A stretch of 64,000 nt of DNA from Bathynomus jamesi. Its lineage: Eukaryota; Arthropoda; Malacostraca; Isopoda; Cirolanidae. The notes below the pieces were generated by a model, which searched no databases, was not told the origin of the DNA, and saw only the letters and a list, made by a program, of their open reading frames with translations. Positions 1 through 12,308 of this stretch are shown in pieces. Made by a program: the position numbers and the translations under genes. The stretch is from NCBI GenBank assembly GCA_023014485.1, contig JAJOZX010002581.1:1-64000 (forward strand), in the 5' to 3' direction. The stretch's first letter is position 1. Each line of letters starts with the position of its first letter.

Positions 1-1911
1 GGTTGACTGCCAGTTCCGATCGGAAAGGGAGCTGCTTGGCGTCGATCTGAACGTAGGAGGGACGAACTATAGGTTAATCTTGGTGTACAGACCTCCGCAT
101 CTCCTCCTTCAGGAGGATACAGCCCTGTACACCGAACTCCGTAGCCTGCTAGGGTAAAGGGTGTATGGTTTCAGGAGACTTCAGCTGTCGCGCCATAAAC
201 TGTGAAGACAGGACTGCTGATGCCGAGGAGAGGAGGTTAGTTGACTTTGCTGATGAGAACTTCCTGTCTCAGTGGGTGAATGGCCTACACGAAGCGAAAG
301 CGTACTAGACTTAATATTCACGATCGAAGACAACCTCATCACTGGCCTCACACGTTGACGAATCGTTGGGCAGGAGTGATGACGGTCTGATTAGGTTTTG
401 TGTCTGAGTTCCTCGGGTGAAGCGTAGTAACTCGCGAGGCAGTAAGCTCGATCTACGGGGGTGCATTCCTGGAGCAGTTTATGGTACTGCAGTCTGCTGC
501 CATACCCTCAAATCCGGTCACCCTTGCTTCAACGCAGCCTAAGTGGTTCAGTCGGGACATCGCTTCGGCTATCCGAAAGAGGAAGGCTGCGTATAGGGGG
601 TGGGCGGAGACCAATCATCCCCACAAGAATAATGAGGTGTATGTCCGCCTATGCAAGGAAGTCAAGGCGAAGGTTAGGCTAGCCAAATGTAACGAACAAC
701 TCCGGGTGGCAAGCCTCTGCAAGGTGAACCCTAAGGAATTCTTCAGTTATGTTAATAGTAGAAAGCCCATTAGAAGCATGATAGGCCCGTTAAAGGACCG
801 CAGTGGCGCTCTGCGGACCTCGGACGCGGACATCGCTAATGTGCTGAATGATTACTTTGCGGGAGTGTTCACCAGGGAGGACACCCGCGTCATCCCCGAG
901 CCAGGCGTCAGGAACGGAGGGGCTGGCCTTGATAGTGTCCGGTGTACCGCGACAGACGTTGCCGATAGAATAGACAAACTGAACGCGTTTAAGGCTCCTG
1001 GGCCAGACCAGTTCCTCCCCAGAGTTTTGCGGGAAGTGCGCGGACCTACGTAGGATAGGAGAGTGGTCCGAAAAATGGCAAATGCCGTTTAACTTGGGTA
1101 AATGCAAGGTGATGCACATTGGCTACGCCAATCCCAAATCGGACTATTTCATGTTGGGGAGTAATATCGAGGCCACTAATTTCGAAAAAGACATGGGTGT
1201 GGTAATTAGCAGCGACCTTAAGTTTACCAAACAGTATGTAGAGGTGGAAAAGAAAGGCCAGAAGTTGTTGGGTTATATCAGGAGGTAATTTCGATTTCGG
1301 AACAAGGAGATTGTGCTCTCTGTACAATTCCCTGGTTTGGCCGCACCTGAAGTACACTGTGCAGTTCTGGTCGCCCACCCTCAGGAAAGATATTGACAGG
1401 CTGGAGCGAGTCCAAGCGAGGGCTACAAAGTTGATCCCTTCTATTAGGCATGTGGGCTATAATGGACGCCTACACGCCCTGAATTTGTTTTCGCTTGAAA
1501 CTCGGAGGCTGCGCGGTAACTCAATGAGGTTTTCATGCTCTTACACTGGTTCGACGATGTCGATTTTAGAAGCATGTTTAGTTTAAATGATAACTCAACT
1601 CGGAATAATGGTTGGAAGTTGGATTTGAAACGGTTTAGGACTAGTGTGTGTAGGAATTACTTTACCTATAAGATCTGTGACACGTGGAACAGGCTGCCTT
1701 CAGAAGTTGTGAACAGTTCCTCTGTGTATCAGTTCAAGAAAAGGTTAAACCGAATCTTGCGCACTATTTGAGGATGTGTGTTACTGTCTTCTGGAGTGGC
1801 TGTTCGAGAAGCTGTGACAATGTGTAGGAAGTTTTCCCTGGCACCTGTTGCCATTGGTACCTCCTCGATATGGGCTGCAAGGCCGTTTGAGGTACTTGTT
1901 TTCCTTGTAAC
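1..1911 (+). mobile_element. CR1-type LINE, copy A (5' end outside window, internally deleted)
   Basis: A decayed non-LTR retrotransposon. Frames read an endonuclease with a YRPPH segment near 90 and part of its GDF motif near 180, then the linker and start of the reverse transcriptase (KAPGPDQFLPR near 1000). At about 1040 the frame jumps to the post-catalytic part (MPFNLGKCKVMHIGY), so the RT core with its catalytic FADD box is missing. The C-terminal part runs to 1771 (YKICDTWNRLPSEVVNSSSV). A 3' UTR ends in CTTGTAAC at about 1911 and runs straight into a (TC)n tract. The same UTR is present in copy C. Copy A carries about 44 extra bases after the stop. Stops and frameshifts are frequent, so it is dead. 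Confidence 0.9.
481..1053 (+). pseudogene. CR1 ORF2 fragment: linker and start of RT
   Basis: The longest open stretch of copy A, 190 codons. It matches the same region of copies B and C almost residue for residue (WFSRDIASAIRKRKAAYR, FFSYVNSRKPIRSMIGPLK, FKAPGPDQFLPR). It ends at a deletion joint where VLREV runs into the region normally read as LRADLGRIGEW in another frame. It lacks RT motifs A to D and cannot encode an enzyme. Confidence 0.85.
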
Positions 1912-2040
<129 letters not shown>

Positions 2041-2471
2041 ATATATATGGAGACACTCCAGAAATTTCTTAACTCGATGCTACTTGTACTATCTCCGGGG
2101 AACTCCTTTTCCTCGTTTCCTCTCCTCACGGCCAGAGGAAGTAAACATGGTGGTGAATCTCAAAAACGTGGACGGAAGCCCGCATGAAGATGCAGACTTC
2201 ACCATGTTACCCGGAAGACTGCGCCGAAATCTTCACGTCTTCAGAGCGGTTATAAAAGCGTGAGTCCACTTCAGTTCTCACACTATCTGCTTCCGACCAT
2301 AGTCGCTGAAACTCGGTTTTTTTTTTTGTTTTTTTTTTGCCATACCCGACGGCGATCCCGCAACCTCGGTCAACCTCATTTCGTCCGACCTTGGCTTCAT
2401 TCAACATCCATCCATCCGACCTTCCATAGTTCAGCATTTTTCTCACATCTAAAGATAATTTCTTTTGAACA
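2041..2471. other. unassigned spacer with TATA-box-like site
   Basis: No gene seen. It contains TATAAAAG at 2251-2258 followed by TCAGTTCTCACAC about 20 bases downstream, and a T-rich tract near 2318. This could be the promoter part of a solo LTR or an old LINE 5' region, but no terminal repeats were found. It ends where the CR1 fragment begins. Confidence 0.4.
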
Positions 2472-3457
2472 GTAAAGTTCTTAACGTGGACGATAGAAAT
2501 AGGCTCCAAGACGATGTAAATAGGATTATGGAGTTGACGGATAAGTGACAGATATAATTTAATGTAGACAAATGTAAAGTTTTGCATATAGGTTCTCGTA
2601 ACAATAATTACACGTACACGATGGACGATAGACAGTTAGCGAGCGTTGACGAAGAAGTAGATTTAGGCGTAGGCGTATCTAAGGATTTAAAAGTTAGGAA
2701 CCAGTGCCTAAAGCAGGGGTCACCAACCTGGGCGGTAGCGCCCACTAGTGGGCTCACATTAAAGGTAATTAAACATTTATTTCATTATTTATTTTATCGA
2801 TTATGTTGATTTATTCTTTTTTATCTAAAGTGGGCAATAAGCTTTTGTAATTTTCAAAAAATCGTAAAAGTGGGCGGTGAACAAAAAAAAGGTTCGTGAA
2901 CCCTGGCCTAGAGTCTTGCGCAAAAGCTAATAGGATGTTAGGCTTCATAGCGCGTAATTTCGAATTTAAATCGAAAAATATTATATTGCCCCTTTACAAG
3001 TCTCTAGTCAGGCCTCACTTAGAATATGCTGTTCATTTTTGGTGCCCGTATTTGCGTGAGAATATTGATAGGTTAGAAAGGGTTCAGCGATGCGCCACGA
3101 AACTAATTCCGTCACTACGCAACAAGTCTTACGAAGATAGGATTAAAGAGTTAGACTTGCATTCACTCGAGACTAGGAGATTAATGGGGGAGCTTACTGA
3201 ATTTTTCAAAACCGTTAATAGAATCGATAACGTAAATTTTGACAAATTGTTCATTTTTGATAATAGCAATACTCGTACTAACAGATTTAAATTACGTGGC
3301 AGACGTTTCATTACTACCTAACATCATTAACAATTTTTTTACGTTTAAAGTAATTGATAAATGGAATAATCTTCCCGCGCCCGTCGTGAACTCTACCAGC
3401 GTTAATATGTTTAAGAACAGTTTAGATAGGCATTTTAAAAATATTAACGTTGTTTAA
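2472..3457 (+). mobile_element. CR1-type LINE, second family, C-terminal ORF2 fragment
   Basis: The 3' part of ORF2 of a LINE related to, but clearly different from, copies A to C. It is more AT-rich. The frame reads FNVDKCKVLHIGSRN, then after the nested MITE it resumes with AKANRMLGFIARNFEF, SLVRPHLEYAVHFW, ENIDRLERVQRCATKLIPSL and ends FKVIDKWNNLPAPVVNSTSV. A TGG to TGA change near 2547 and a frameshift near 3319 disable it. The 5' fragment of a similar AT-rich CR1 at 63.06-63.98 kb may be the same family, but the two parts do not overlap. The 3' UTR may extend to the A-rich stretch near 3590. Confidence 0.85.
2714..2905. mobile_element. hAT-like MITE nested in the CR1 fragment
   Basis: A 192-bp non-coding element. 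It begins CAGGGGTCACCAACCTGG and ends GGTTCGTGAACCCTG, which are imperfect inverted repeats. The flanks are GCCTAAAG (2706-2713) and GCCTAGAG (2906-2913), an 8-bp target duplication with one mismatch. Removing the element rejoins the LINE reading frame. TIR sequence and 8-bp duplication point to the hAT superfamily. Confidence 0.88.
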
Positions 3458-6400
3458 AATAATAAAACAATTAGCAACAGCAGCTCTGGGTGTGATAGTC
3501 GAGGTTTGAGTCTGTTGACGATTAATGCCAGCTTGTGACACGCCAGCGTGTGATATGCCAGCGTTAAATTTATATTATTGAAAAAAAAAAGAACGGGAAA
3601 GAGAAAAAAAGAAGGGAAAAAAATTAGACTAACACGAACTTAGATGTAGCTCGTAGCGTAAACTAACCCACCTTTTGTTATACTCTTCTCATCCTCTCTT
3701 TACTTGCATGTCTGTAGTTTGTATGGTATGACAGTGTTTCTTTGAGTTAAGACTGTGTTTGCATGGTTTGTAAGTATTTTTATTTTACTTCTTTTCATCT
3801 TTCACCCCTTTCCTCTTCTCTTCGACTATTTTTCCGACTTGTCGGCAGTGGCCAGCGGATGATGATGGTGAGTCTTTCTCTCTCTCTTTCTGAATGAATG
3901 CTAACCCACGAATGATAGGTTTTGCTACTTACTTAACCCCTTATTCTCTTCTTTTAACTCCCTATTCTCTTCTTTTAATCCCCTACTCTCTTCTTTCTCT
4001 CGGGCTAACCTTAGAGTGGATCTTCGGGTCTTTCTTAGCCTTAGCTTCTGTAGATCTGTAGAACTTCAGTGTCATTTATTAAATTTTAAGTAATTTGCCT
4101 TAATGAAAAACTCAGAGGCAAATTTCTCTCTAATACGCCCCGACTCCATCTTAGAAATCAAAATATTCATTTTTAAATTCCTATGTAATGCAGTAGTTTA
4201 ACTCTTCTTTTGAAGTGGAGCTTATTTGTCTCCGAGGGAAAATAAATAAATAAATTGTTTTAAAAGTGATAAATATTGTTTTCCACTCTACTAAAAAATA
4301 TGTTGCTTCACTGCACATTACAATCATCAAAATCTTTATCAATAAAATTGAAACAAATTAAAAGTAAACACAGGTGTGGTTTATATAACATAATCTAAAC
4401 GACTACGTGTTGTCTAATTTAAATATTTTATAAACATCATCTGTTTTGATTTCAAACTAGAAATAAAAGTTGAGCTTTCTCTAGAAAAAGTGTTGCATGA
4501 ATGATGAAGGTAAACATAAGAGTCTGTTTATTCAGCAGTTGTATTTCACAAGAAGAGTAAACTTATTCAAATTCTTCCAAGCAAAGTTTGAAAAGAAAGA
4601 TCCGGATAGGAACCCGAAACAAAGTTTAATTTTTCAATTTTTCAGGGGAAATAAGATCAAAAGATCGTCAGAGGAGCATAAATGATTGTAAAAGATAGAG
4701 GACCTAATGCCATCTTTACACTGATCCTGATAATCCTGGAGAAAGACGAGATGTGGATCTCTGTTCTTCCATTTTGTCTTCATTCTGACCTTTAACTGCT
4801 CACACTCGCTCGAGCATCTGTGAAGAGTTATCGTCATTCTTTGGAAAACGTGGATTCATAACTACAGCTACACGAAATCACAAACATTTTTCTTCATTTT
4901 TTGGTTACCACTAAAGTAGAATAAATGGAATAAAATTGAACCAAAAAATGGAACAAGAATCAGGTCGAAATGGAAGCAAGTTGAATCGCGCAGACTGGAA
5001 GCAAGTCGAACGTACTGGAATTAGGTCATATGATACGGGAATTAGGTCGAATTACTACTATTTAATGCTCAGTTAGGTGTACGGTTCCGTAGGTTAGATG
5101 TATAAGTTTCTGAATTTAAAAATTAAGAAGAATTGAATTAAATATATAGCACTAGAATTAAGTAGAACTCACTGGAATTAAATCGAGTTGAAATAAGATC
5201 TACTTCGGCCAGACGTAGATACAGTCGAATTGTAGCTAAAACGAATGGAACTACTGTAAGTTTAATTTGACCTTATTCCAGTTTGATCTAATTTATGTAA
5301 GCCTCGTTGGTACATCTGACGTACTGACGTGTTGCATACCTGTTTGAATGTCATGGCCCAATTAATTCTTAATTCATTCACTGTATACAACAAATCGGGT
5401 GTTCAAAATGTATAGTTATTTATATAAAATTCAGACAACAAATGGATGTTCGTTTCGATATCAGCTACGGTATCTAAGCAGTTCTTATGAAAAGAATATA
5501 GAGTGAGAGAAATAGACAGAGAGAGAGAGAAAATAATACTAGTGCTTCGATATTTGTAAATGCAATAAAATATGAAAATACTCATAGAAACCTGAAAAGT
5601 AATGTTTTACGTTTATATCAATAGGAATTGACTTTCAGTATTTATTTTTAGCAGTATTTATGCTTCAGTTATTTTCTCTGTTTAAAAAATATTATTGGCA
5701 AAGGTTTCTCCCCCAAAATTGTTTTCCTTTTAAGAGAATGAAATAGCTATCTTGCAATGTATAAATTAAAAACAAAAATCAAATACAAGTAAAGGAATTT
5801 AAACTCTGATAAAGAAATACATATTTTAACGTTTCAATTGTTTTGACGTCATTTGGTAAGCAACGCTGATGCGCTTAGATTTTATTTAATTTGCTCATTG
5901 AATACCTCTTTAAAGTTCCGTAACTATAATTTGGTTGACACTTCAGTCGCTTTCCACTTAGAACAATATATATATATAGGAATTTTCCAAAATTACATTC
6001 ATACGAGAGAAGTATTTTAAATTTGATATATGAAGTACGACGGAGCTGTTTTAGTTCTTAATATATACCATTTACAAGTTTAATTAGTTACTGCGTTTGA
6101 AATCAAGATAATTTTAACCTTTTATTTTTTCTGCCAATCATCGGCTTTACTATCTCTTTTTTTTTGGTTTATGTTAAACGATTTTATTCAATCTGACGAA
6201 AGACATCTTAGCAGTAAAGGTTTAAATTCAACAAATTTATGAGTAAAGTTATAATTTTATAATTTTCGTCACAAACCAAGAGCGACTCACAAAAGCCTTG
6301 TCATTTCAACAACCTGACCCCATTAATCAAGGTTGAATTACAGCTGAAGGAAACGCTTTCTAAATTCCAAATTCCGGTAAGTCATCAGAAGGCGCATTTT

Positions 6401-8180
6401 CTCCATTGTAGAAATGTCAGTGAAGGAGCAGGTGATCAATGACTTTCAAATGCAACAAGTGTTCTTTCCATCTTATAGTAGTCTGTTTCTTCTCTCAGCG
6501 CACCAAAATCTTTAAAAACTTTTTGTTTTATAAAACGAAGTAAAAATACAATATATTAAGGAAATATTTAACGTCATATGTAAAATATAACTACGAAAAT
6601 TATTGCTTTAACTTAAATAAATTATTCCCTTTGCAAAGTACAGCAGATATTTTAATGAATCCTTATAATGTTTAAAGCATCCCTGCTGTAATTAGGAAGG
6701 TCGCAGGAAATAATATAAATGAAATCACTAAGACCCCTTCCTAACCTAGGTTACAGGTTAATTAGGGAAGCTTAGGTTCTTAGTCGATTCATTCCCACTT
6801 TGGGGCCGCGAATGACAGCGGGAATATTGTGAAGAGGGAAGTAATCATCAATATTAAAGACGGAGTTATTTGATTTTTAGTTCCGTTGCCCTTACTAACA
6901 ATTCAAAATAAACGAAGGCAGAGAAATAAGAGGAAATAGAGTTAAAACTAAACAAAAAATTATAGCAAATGTTTTAAAAATGTATGACGGTAGGTATTCT
7001 TAATGGTTTCTACAATTACTACCGAAAATATATAATCATAGTTTTTATAGTAGTATTACGTAGTGCACTATTCAATAAGAACTCTCACATTTTAAGATAT
7101 ATTTCTATTATATTTTAAGGACTAAACTTCTATATGTTGTCAGTGAAGTTCACCTTTGAATTACTTACACATTTTCCCTATTATTTTAAGCAGAATGTTA
7201 TAAAATAAAGATTATTAATACTTATAATATTTTGAGAATTACGAGAAGGATTATTTGTACTGAACGAAATCTAATATTTATTCTGTTTGTTTATAGCACT
7301 CTCCTCTCGTCATATTTTCTTAACAACTCGAACTAAGGAAACTGAGCTGAGCATACAGATGCGAATGGCGTACGCTGGCTTTATCTTGCATGTATTGAAC
7401 ACAAACATCGCGTACCAATGAAAATACGAAGAAACTAAAGGGAAATTCGATTTTCCAAAGACAATTTACAATTTACGACATAGATGAGCAGCTCAATAAA
7501 CGGAGAAAACGAGAACCGAAGATGCCGTTTTGAACGAAAATGAAACATAGAAGATAAACTTTTTAAATTGAAGAAAAAGAATAAAATTAAAAAACTTTGA
7601 AGAAAGTATTTTTTCTTTACATAAATACAGTATTTTATGACATTTCTCTTCATGTTCTTTATTGATTTTGTTCCATTTTGAAAATTTGGTTTATTTCCTT
7701 TGAAATGTTTGTTCATAACTTTTAAACGAATATTGGATTCTACTTTAGTGTTGTTTTGTTGTTGGACTACAGTATCTGAGAAGACCATCTGAATAGTAAT
7801 GTTGGAAAATTAGAAATTTCCTTTTAATTACAATTATAATAATTATAATTAGGTGTTCATCTTTATAAGTACTTAAGAAATGAATTTTAAATAATTTTCC
7901 AATGTAAAGTTTTAAATAAAATTCATTTAAATTGTAGAGTATGTAAAGAAGATTTATTTTATCTGCTTAAGTTCTTTCTTAAAATAAGGCAATTTCAGTA
8001 TATTATCTTTTATGTGAGATTAAAAATAAAAAAGGTCGCTCTGTAAATTAAATTTATTGCATATTAACATGGGAACCCTTAATTTATTTTTAAAAATATC
8101 ATACTAAAAAGTGTGAACTAAAATATATATATATATATATAATTTAAATTTAAACATCTTCCTTCCTTTTCCTATATATA
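3458..8180. other. AT-rich spacer without a recognisable gene
   Basis: Only short open frames with no family resemblance. Visible structure: an A-rich run at 3580; roughly three tandem copies of a 20-base unit (CCCTATTCTCTTCTTTTAAC) at about 3937-3998; a region at 4960-5060 with degenerate repeats of GGAATTAGGTCGAA; a GA-rich run at 5500-5531; short (TA)n at 5969 and 8123. Confidence 0.7.
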
Positions 8181-8255
8181 GAATGTGGGAGAAAAGTCCT
8201 TAAGGATTTTATACACAAATAATTTGCTAATGAGAAATAAATTCCACTGATATCA

Positions 8256-9861
8256 TTGCAGTGTATGCAATACTTTTCAAAGCAACTATACAAGGCCAGG
8301 AATGACCCTAAGCTACAACAGGAAGGCCCTAGGACCCTAGGCCCCAGTCAGCTCCATGTCAGTAATGAAGAAAAAGCGTATCTTGTATCGTGGGCTATTT
8401 CTTATAATAATTATGAAGAAAGTTTGCATTCATTTCAAGAAAATATAATAAATCACCACCAACTGCAACCACTCTTCGATGCTGGAAGCTAGGGACCGAC
8501 CGAAAGTATTTCGGCACTTTCGGAACCGAAACCGAAAGTTGGCTCGACTTTCGGCCGAAACTCAAACCGAAAGTAGAGTACTTTATATGAAAGTATTGTA
8601 ATATAAAATGGAATACTAATACTTTAAATGTAATGTAATTCAATCGCTTTATTATTCCTTTTCATGCAAAACGTAGCGCATAATTGAAGAAAACTCAAAA
8701 AACATTCCAAAAATATTAATGTTCATAAATGCAACTTAATAAGAAAACTAAGACATTTCGATTCATTCAATATTCAAAGTTCAAATATTTCAAGTTTTTT
8801 TCAAAGGAGGATGACATCTTCAGCGTTTACTGGGTCAAATTCGTCCGTTTGGTGTTGATGACATTGCCTGCAGTAGAAAAGAGTCGTTCCGATTCCACTG
8901 AACCCGAAGGGCAGTTCAGTCAAGTTTACTTTCGGTTTTGGACCTGAAACCGAAACCGAAACCAAACTTCGGTCGGTCCCTACTGGAAGCTCAAACTGTT
9001 GGAAACAGGGAGCCTGGTAAAAGATCGTCCAAGAAGCGGAAGGCCAGAAACGGCGACAGAAGACAACAACAAAGAAAACGATCCAACAACTTCAACGAAA
9101 AAATTCGCAGAGGAATTATTTCCAAATTTTCAGTTGCAAAAATATTGAAATCACAGGAGTACCACGATTACAAACCCATTTACTCTCACCTCATATACGA
9201 CGATGGTCCTGATAGACGGCTGCAGTTTGCTGAAACAATGAGACAAAAGTTCAACAGTGATCCAGATTTCCTTGGAAAGATCGAATTTTCAGATGAATGT
9301 GTCTTCGGTTTAACGAGTAAAGGGAACAAACACAACGTTCACTACTGAGCAAAAAAAAATCCCAAAATACAATTGGGTAAACCCCTTTAAAATAGCTATA
9401 CTAACAGTTTGGATGTCCATTGGTTATTCCGTACTCGTTTCCTTTGACATATCGAAGGATGGAAAACGTTATTGTTAAGTATTGAGAAATAAACTTTTGC
9501 CACAGTTTACTAATGGCGTTGGCAGGAATTGGCTTTATCAACATGTTGGAGCGTCGCCAGCTCTGCACCTGCCCGTGAGATTCTGGATACGAACGTTTAA
9601 GGAAGATGGGTTGGGCGGCGAGGTCCCGTCAAGTGACCAGCCAGATCACCTGATTTAACCCCATGTGATTTCTGGCTTTGAGCTTATTTGCGTGACAGAC
9701 CCTACACTCCTGGTTTTATCTATCCAAATGTGAATGCCCTTGGCCACACAATAGATGGAGAAATGAAAAGGACCCCACTCGATATGTTCAGAATAAGAAT
9801 GAATGAAGAGTTTCACAGAGAGAATTTACAAATGTATCATAGCAGATGGAGAGCTCTTTGA
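8256..9861 (+). pseudogene. DD41D transposase pseudogene
   Basis: The N-terminal part is split by the MITE. After it come a basic stretch (KRSSKKRKARN), the segment DRRLQFAETMRQKFN, the first catalytic box FSDECVFG near 9295 and NKHNVHY before a stop at 9346. Further frames near 9580-9700 preserve RWVGRRGPVK and ARSPDLTPCDFW, which contains the third catalytic aspartate. Multiple stops and frameshifts make it non-functional. Confidence 0.75.
8490..8982. mobile_element. hAT-like MITE with perfect 8-bp target duplication
   Basis: The left end TAGGGACCGACCGAAAGT is mirrored by CTTCGGTCGGTCCCTA at the right. CTGGAAGC flanks it exactly on both sides (8482-8489 and 8983-8990). Subterminal regions are packed with CGAAACC/GGTTTCG units. 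No transposase. It was inserted into the DD41D transposase gene. Confidence 0.92.
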
Positions 9862-10009
9862 AAATTAAATTATAATTTAACAAAATATTTGTATGAATAA
9901 AATTATAGAGTTTCTGTTTGGTTTGTTTCATCATTTGAACACTTATCTGCGTAATGTTTTTAACTAAATAGATGTATGTATGAAATCCTTAAAGACTTCT
10001 GCCACCCTG

Positions 10010-11005
10010 TCTATGTCTTATTTCTATTTCCTTTAAATTTAAATGTTTACTCTCTGTATTAATTTTTGCTTCTAGGAATTCCTTTACACTTTATCACCTA
10101 GCGAATCACTTTTCCACTTTGTTCCGCTAACGCCAGACGATTTTACGCAGTTTTTGAAACGACCTCGAACATTAACGATTAACAGTCATCGACATGCGGA
10201 GATGAAAAATTATTTGAGAGTACCAAAAACTAAAAAAATTCATTTTTATTTTCTCCTGAATTTAAAATGAACGTACAAGATGGCTTTTTGGTAAAAAAAG
10301 AAAAAAAAGAGTACATTTTAAATTGTGAGGTACGAAACAAAGTTAAAAATAGTGATGAGATACTGAAAACTTCAGCAGTGAAATAAGAAAACCAAACTGT
10401 GTTTGATGACCAGAGGTCTCCACATGCCCCTTATTAAAGGTTAAGTACACTTTGTGAGTTCAAAACCATGTCCAAAGTACTGTATGATAATAAGTTCTCC
10501 ATTTATTCTGATCAAAATCAAGAAACCTGCAAATGTAAATACTTTATTTTCATATAAAAATCACGTCTTTAAATTCATTTCTAGGATGTTTTTTCCATCG
10601 TTCTGGGTGCACTTCGTTTCGTAGTGGTTCAATCGTAGACTTCTTTGTAGTTCTATGATCATTTCCGTTGCGGTGCTTCTATAGAACTGCTGTTCTCTCA
10701 TCGATTTAGTTGTAGTTCTTTCTCCTTTACCTCACTTAGATTTTAATGTTTATGTCGTTACCATGGTCGGAGGAAAGAGAAAAGCTAATAACAGAATCCG
10801 ACCTTTGTTCCTTTAAGTCAAAGAGGAATATTTAAGAGAACCGCTATTGAAAACGGATAGGGTAATAATTTAAAAGTATAATAACGGGAGTACTCCTGCT
10901 TCTTGATATTAAAACTCCTGTATAGGAAACTAATAATTAGAGGAAGGCCGATATATTTCACAGAAAAGTCGATAAATATTGGAACAATGATATAAAAGGG
11001 AGAAA
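10010..11005. other. AT-rich spacer, no gene seen
   Basis: No open frame with family resemblance, no tandem array and no inverted-repeat ends recognised. Confidence 0.65.
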
Positions 11006-11168
11006 GTGTAGTTTACCTCCCCCTGACGCAAAAGGGGACACAAACTACACTATGTCAAAGTTGGGGAACGTAAACTACAATAGGATCTTTAGGAAACATT
11101 TTTTAAATGAATCATCAAATAAAACGTTAAAACTAACGAAAATATTACGACTTAACCTAACCAATCGT

Positions 11169-11223
<55 letters not shown>

Positions 11224-11365
11224 TTAGGTTAAGTCTTAATATTTTCGTTAGTTTTAACGTTTTATTTGATTAGGTATACGCGGACAAAGTTGGGGAACGC
11301 AAACCACACTAGGATAATGTAGGGGAATGTAAACTACACTAGGCACCACAGGGGGACGTAAACTA
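11006..11365. repeat. degenerate tandem array of GGGGAACGTAAACTACACTAGG-like units, interrupted
   Basis: At least five degenerate copies of a unit of about 25 bases built on GGGGAACGTAAACTACAC, at about 11029, 11064, 11293, 11323 and 11351. The first pair forms a hairpin (GTGTAGTTTACC against an inverted copy at about 11031). A (TA)n-centred palindrome splits the array at 11113-11268. Confidence 0.75.
11113..11268. repeat. fold-back sequence with (TA)n at its centre
   Basis: Two inverted arms of about 55 bases surround about 50 bases of TA (11170-11220). The arms contain ACTAACGAAAATATTACGAC, TTAACCTAACCAATCGTCA on the left and their mirror on the right. These arms are the core repeat also found at 31.8, 32.5, 46.4 and 62.1 kb. 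Confidence 0.85.
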
Positions 11366-11924
11366 CAGGGTGTCCTGAATGTTTTGTTACTCCTATGTAA
11401 ATGTTACTTCAGTGTTCTGTAACTATGGTAATGAAAGTATATAGTAGAAAACACTGTGAGACATTTTATTTTATACAGAATTATATAACATTGTAGTTTA
11501 TACATAGTTATACACAAGTTTATCATGTATCCAATGGATCTGTATGCAGACCATCGTTCTCACTGCACAGAATGATTTTACGCCAGGTTCGGTGTGCTAT
11601 GCTCCTCAGCATTTTAGGTGTTACAAGTTTAAAAGCATCCAATACGGCTTCCTTTAGTCCGTCATTGGAATCATAACGTTTTTGAGGAACCTTTTCCTTT
11701 ATAAATTCCCATAATGCATTGTCACAACTCGAGAGATCTGGGCTTCAGGGAGGCCATTTTAATTAATACAAACCCTCTCCCAATCCATCGATCAGGAAAC
11801 ACCTCATTTAAATATTCACGAACCCTCTAGGAATAGTGGGGAGGTGCTCCATCCTGTTGGAACCAAACATCATTTAATATTCCGAGATTATACATAGGTG
11901 TAACAAGACTTTCGGGACACCCTG
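11366..11924 (-). mobile_element. DD41D deletion derivative with TA target duplication
   Basis: A 559-bp element with ends CAGGGTGTCCTGAATGT and, inverted, CAGGGTGTCCCGAAAGT. TA lies directly outside both ends (11364-11365, 11925-11926). On the minus strand it encodes only the C-terminal half of a transposase, so the 5' half of the gene is deleted while both termini remain. Confidence 0.88.
11520..11880 (-). pseudogene. DD41D transposase C-terminal fragment
   Basis: The minus strand reads VWFQQDGAPPHYS, then VREYLNEVFPDRWIGRG, WPP followed by a stop, SPDLSSCD and a C-terminal tail (KVPQKRYDSNDG). The second and third catalytic aspartate regions can still be seen. At least one stop and one frameshift break it. 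Confidence 0.75.
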
Positions 11925-11926
11925 TA

Positions 11927-12240
11927 CACCTGCCCCTATAAAAGCCATCCTGTTTTTACAAAATAGTGGGAAGCGTGAGAATAAGTTTGTTTTAAACTAT
12001 CATAGTTTTATTTTCACAAAGCCTAGACTTTAAAAGAGAGCGAAACAAGTTATACTTAAAGTTTCTTTCGAGACTTTTATAGGACATTTTGAGACTTCAT
12101 TTAAACCAAATCTTTGCTTTCAAACCATCAAAATGAAAAAGTTGAGAAAGAAATGTTAAACTTTTTTAGCCATTAAAGAAATTTCTCTCAATTTTTTTGG
12201 CTCAACGAAGCCATTGTTAATTGAATGATTTACAAAAAAG
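11927..12240. other. spacer, no gene seen
   Basis: No recognisable coding or repeat structure before the (TC)n tract. Confidence 0.6.

Positions 12241-12308
<68 letters not shown>

Larger units (their letters stand above)
8181..10009 (+). mobile_element. degenerate DD41D mariner/Tc1 transposon
   Basis: The ends are imperfect inverted repeats of about 36 bases. The right end read inward starts CAGGGTGGCAGAAGTC and shares CTTTAAGGATTT with the left end's CCTTAAGGATTT. A TA precedes the left end; the right TA is not preserved. The interior carries a broken transposase and a nested MITE at 8490-8982. The terminal CAGGGTG matches the other DD41D copies in the window. Confidence 0.75.

Noticed and set aside
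2251..2276. TATA box plus initiator as promoter of a host gene
   Set aside because: Spacing from TATA to TCAGT is short (about 22 bases) and the sequence downstream is a LINE fragment.
2041..2471. Solo LTR
   Set aside because: No TG...CA ends, no short target duplication and no second copy were seen.
7435..7788. 117-codon minus-strand frame
   Set aside because: Low-complexity (K/F-rich) translation of AT-rich DNA; no family resemblance.
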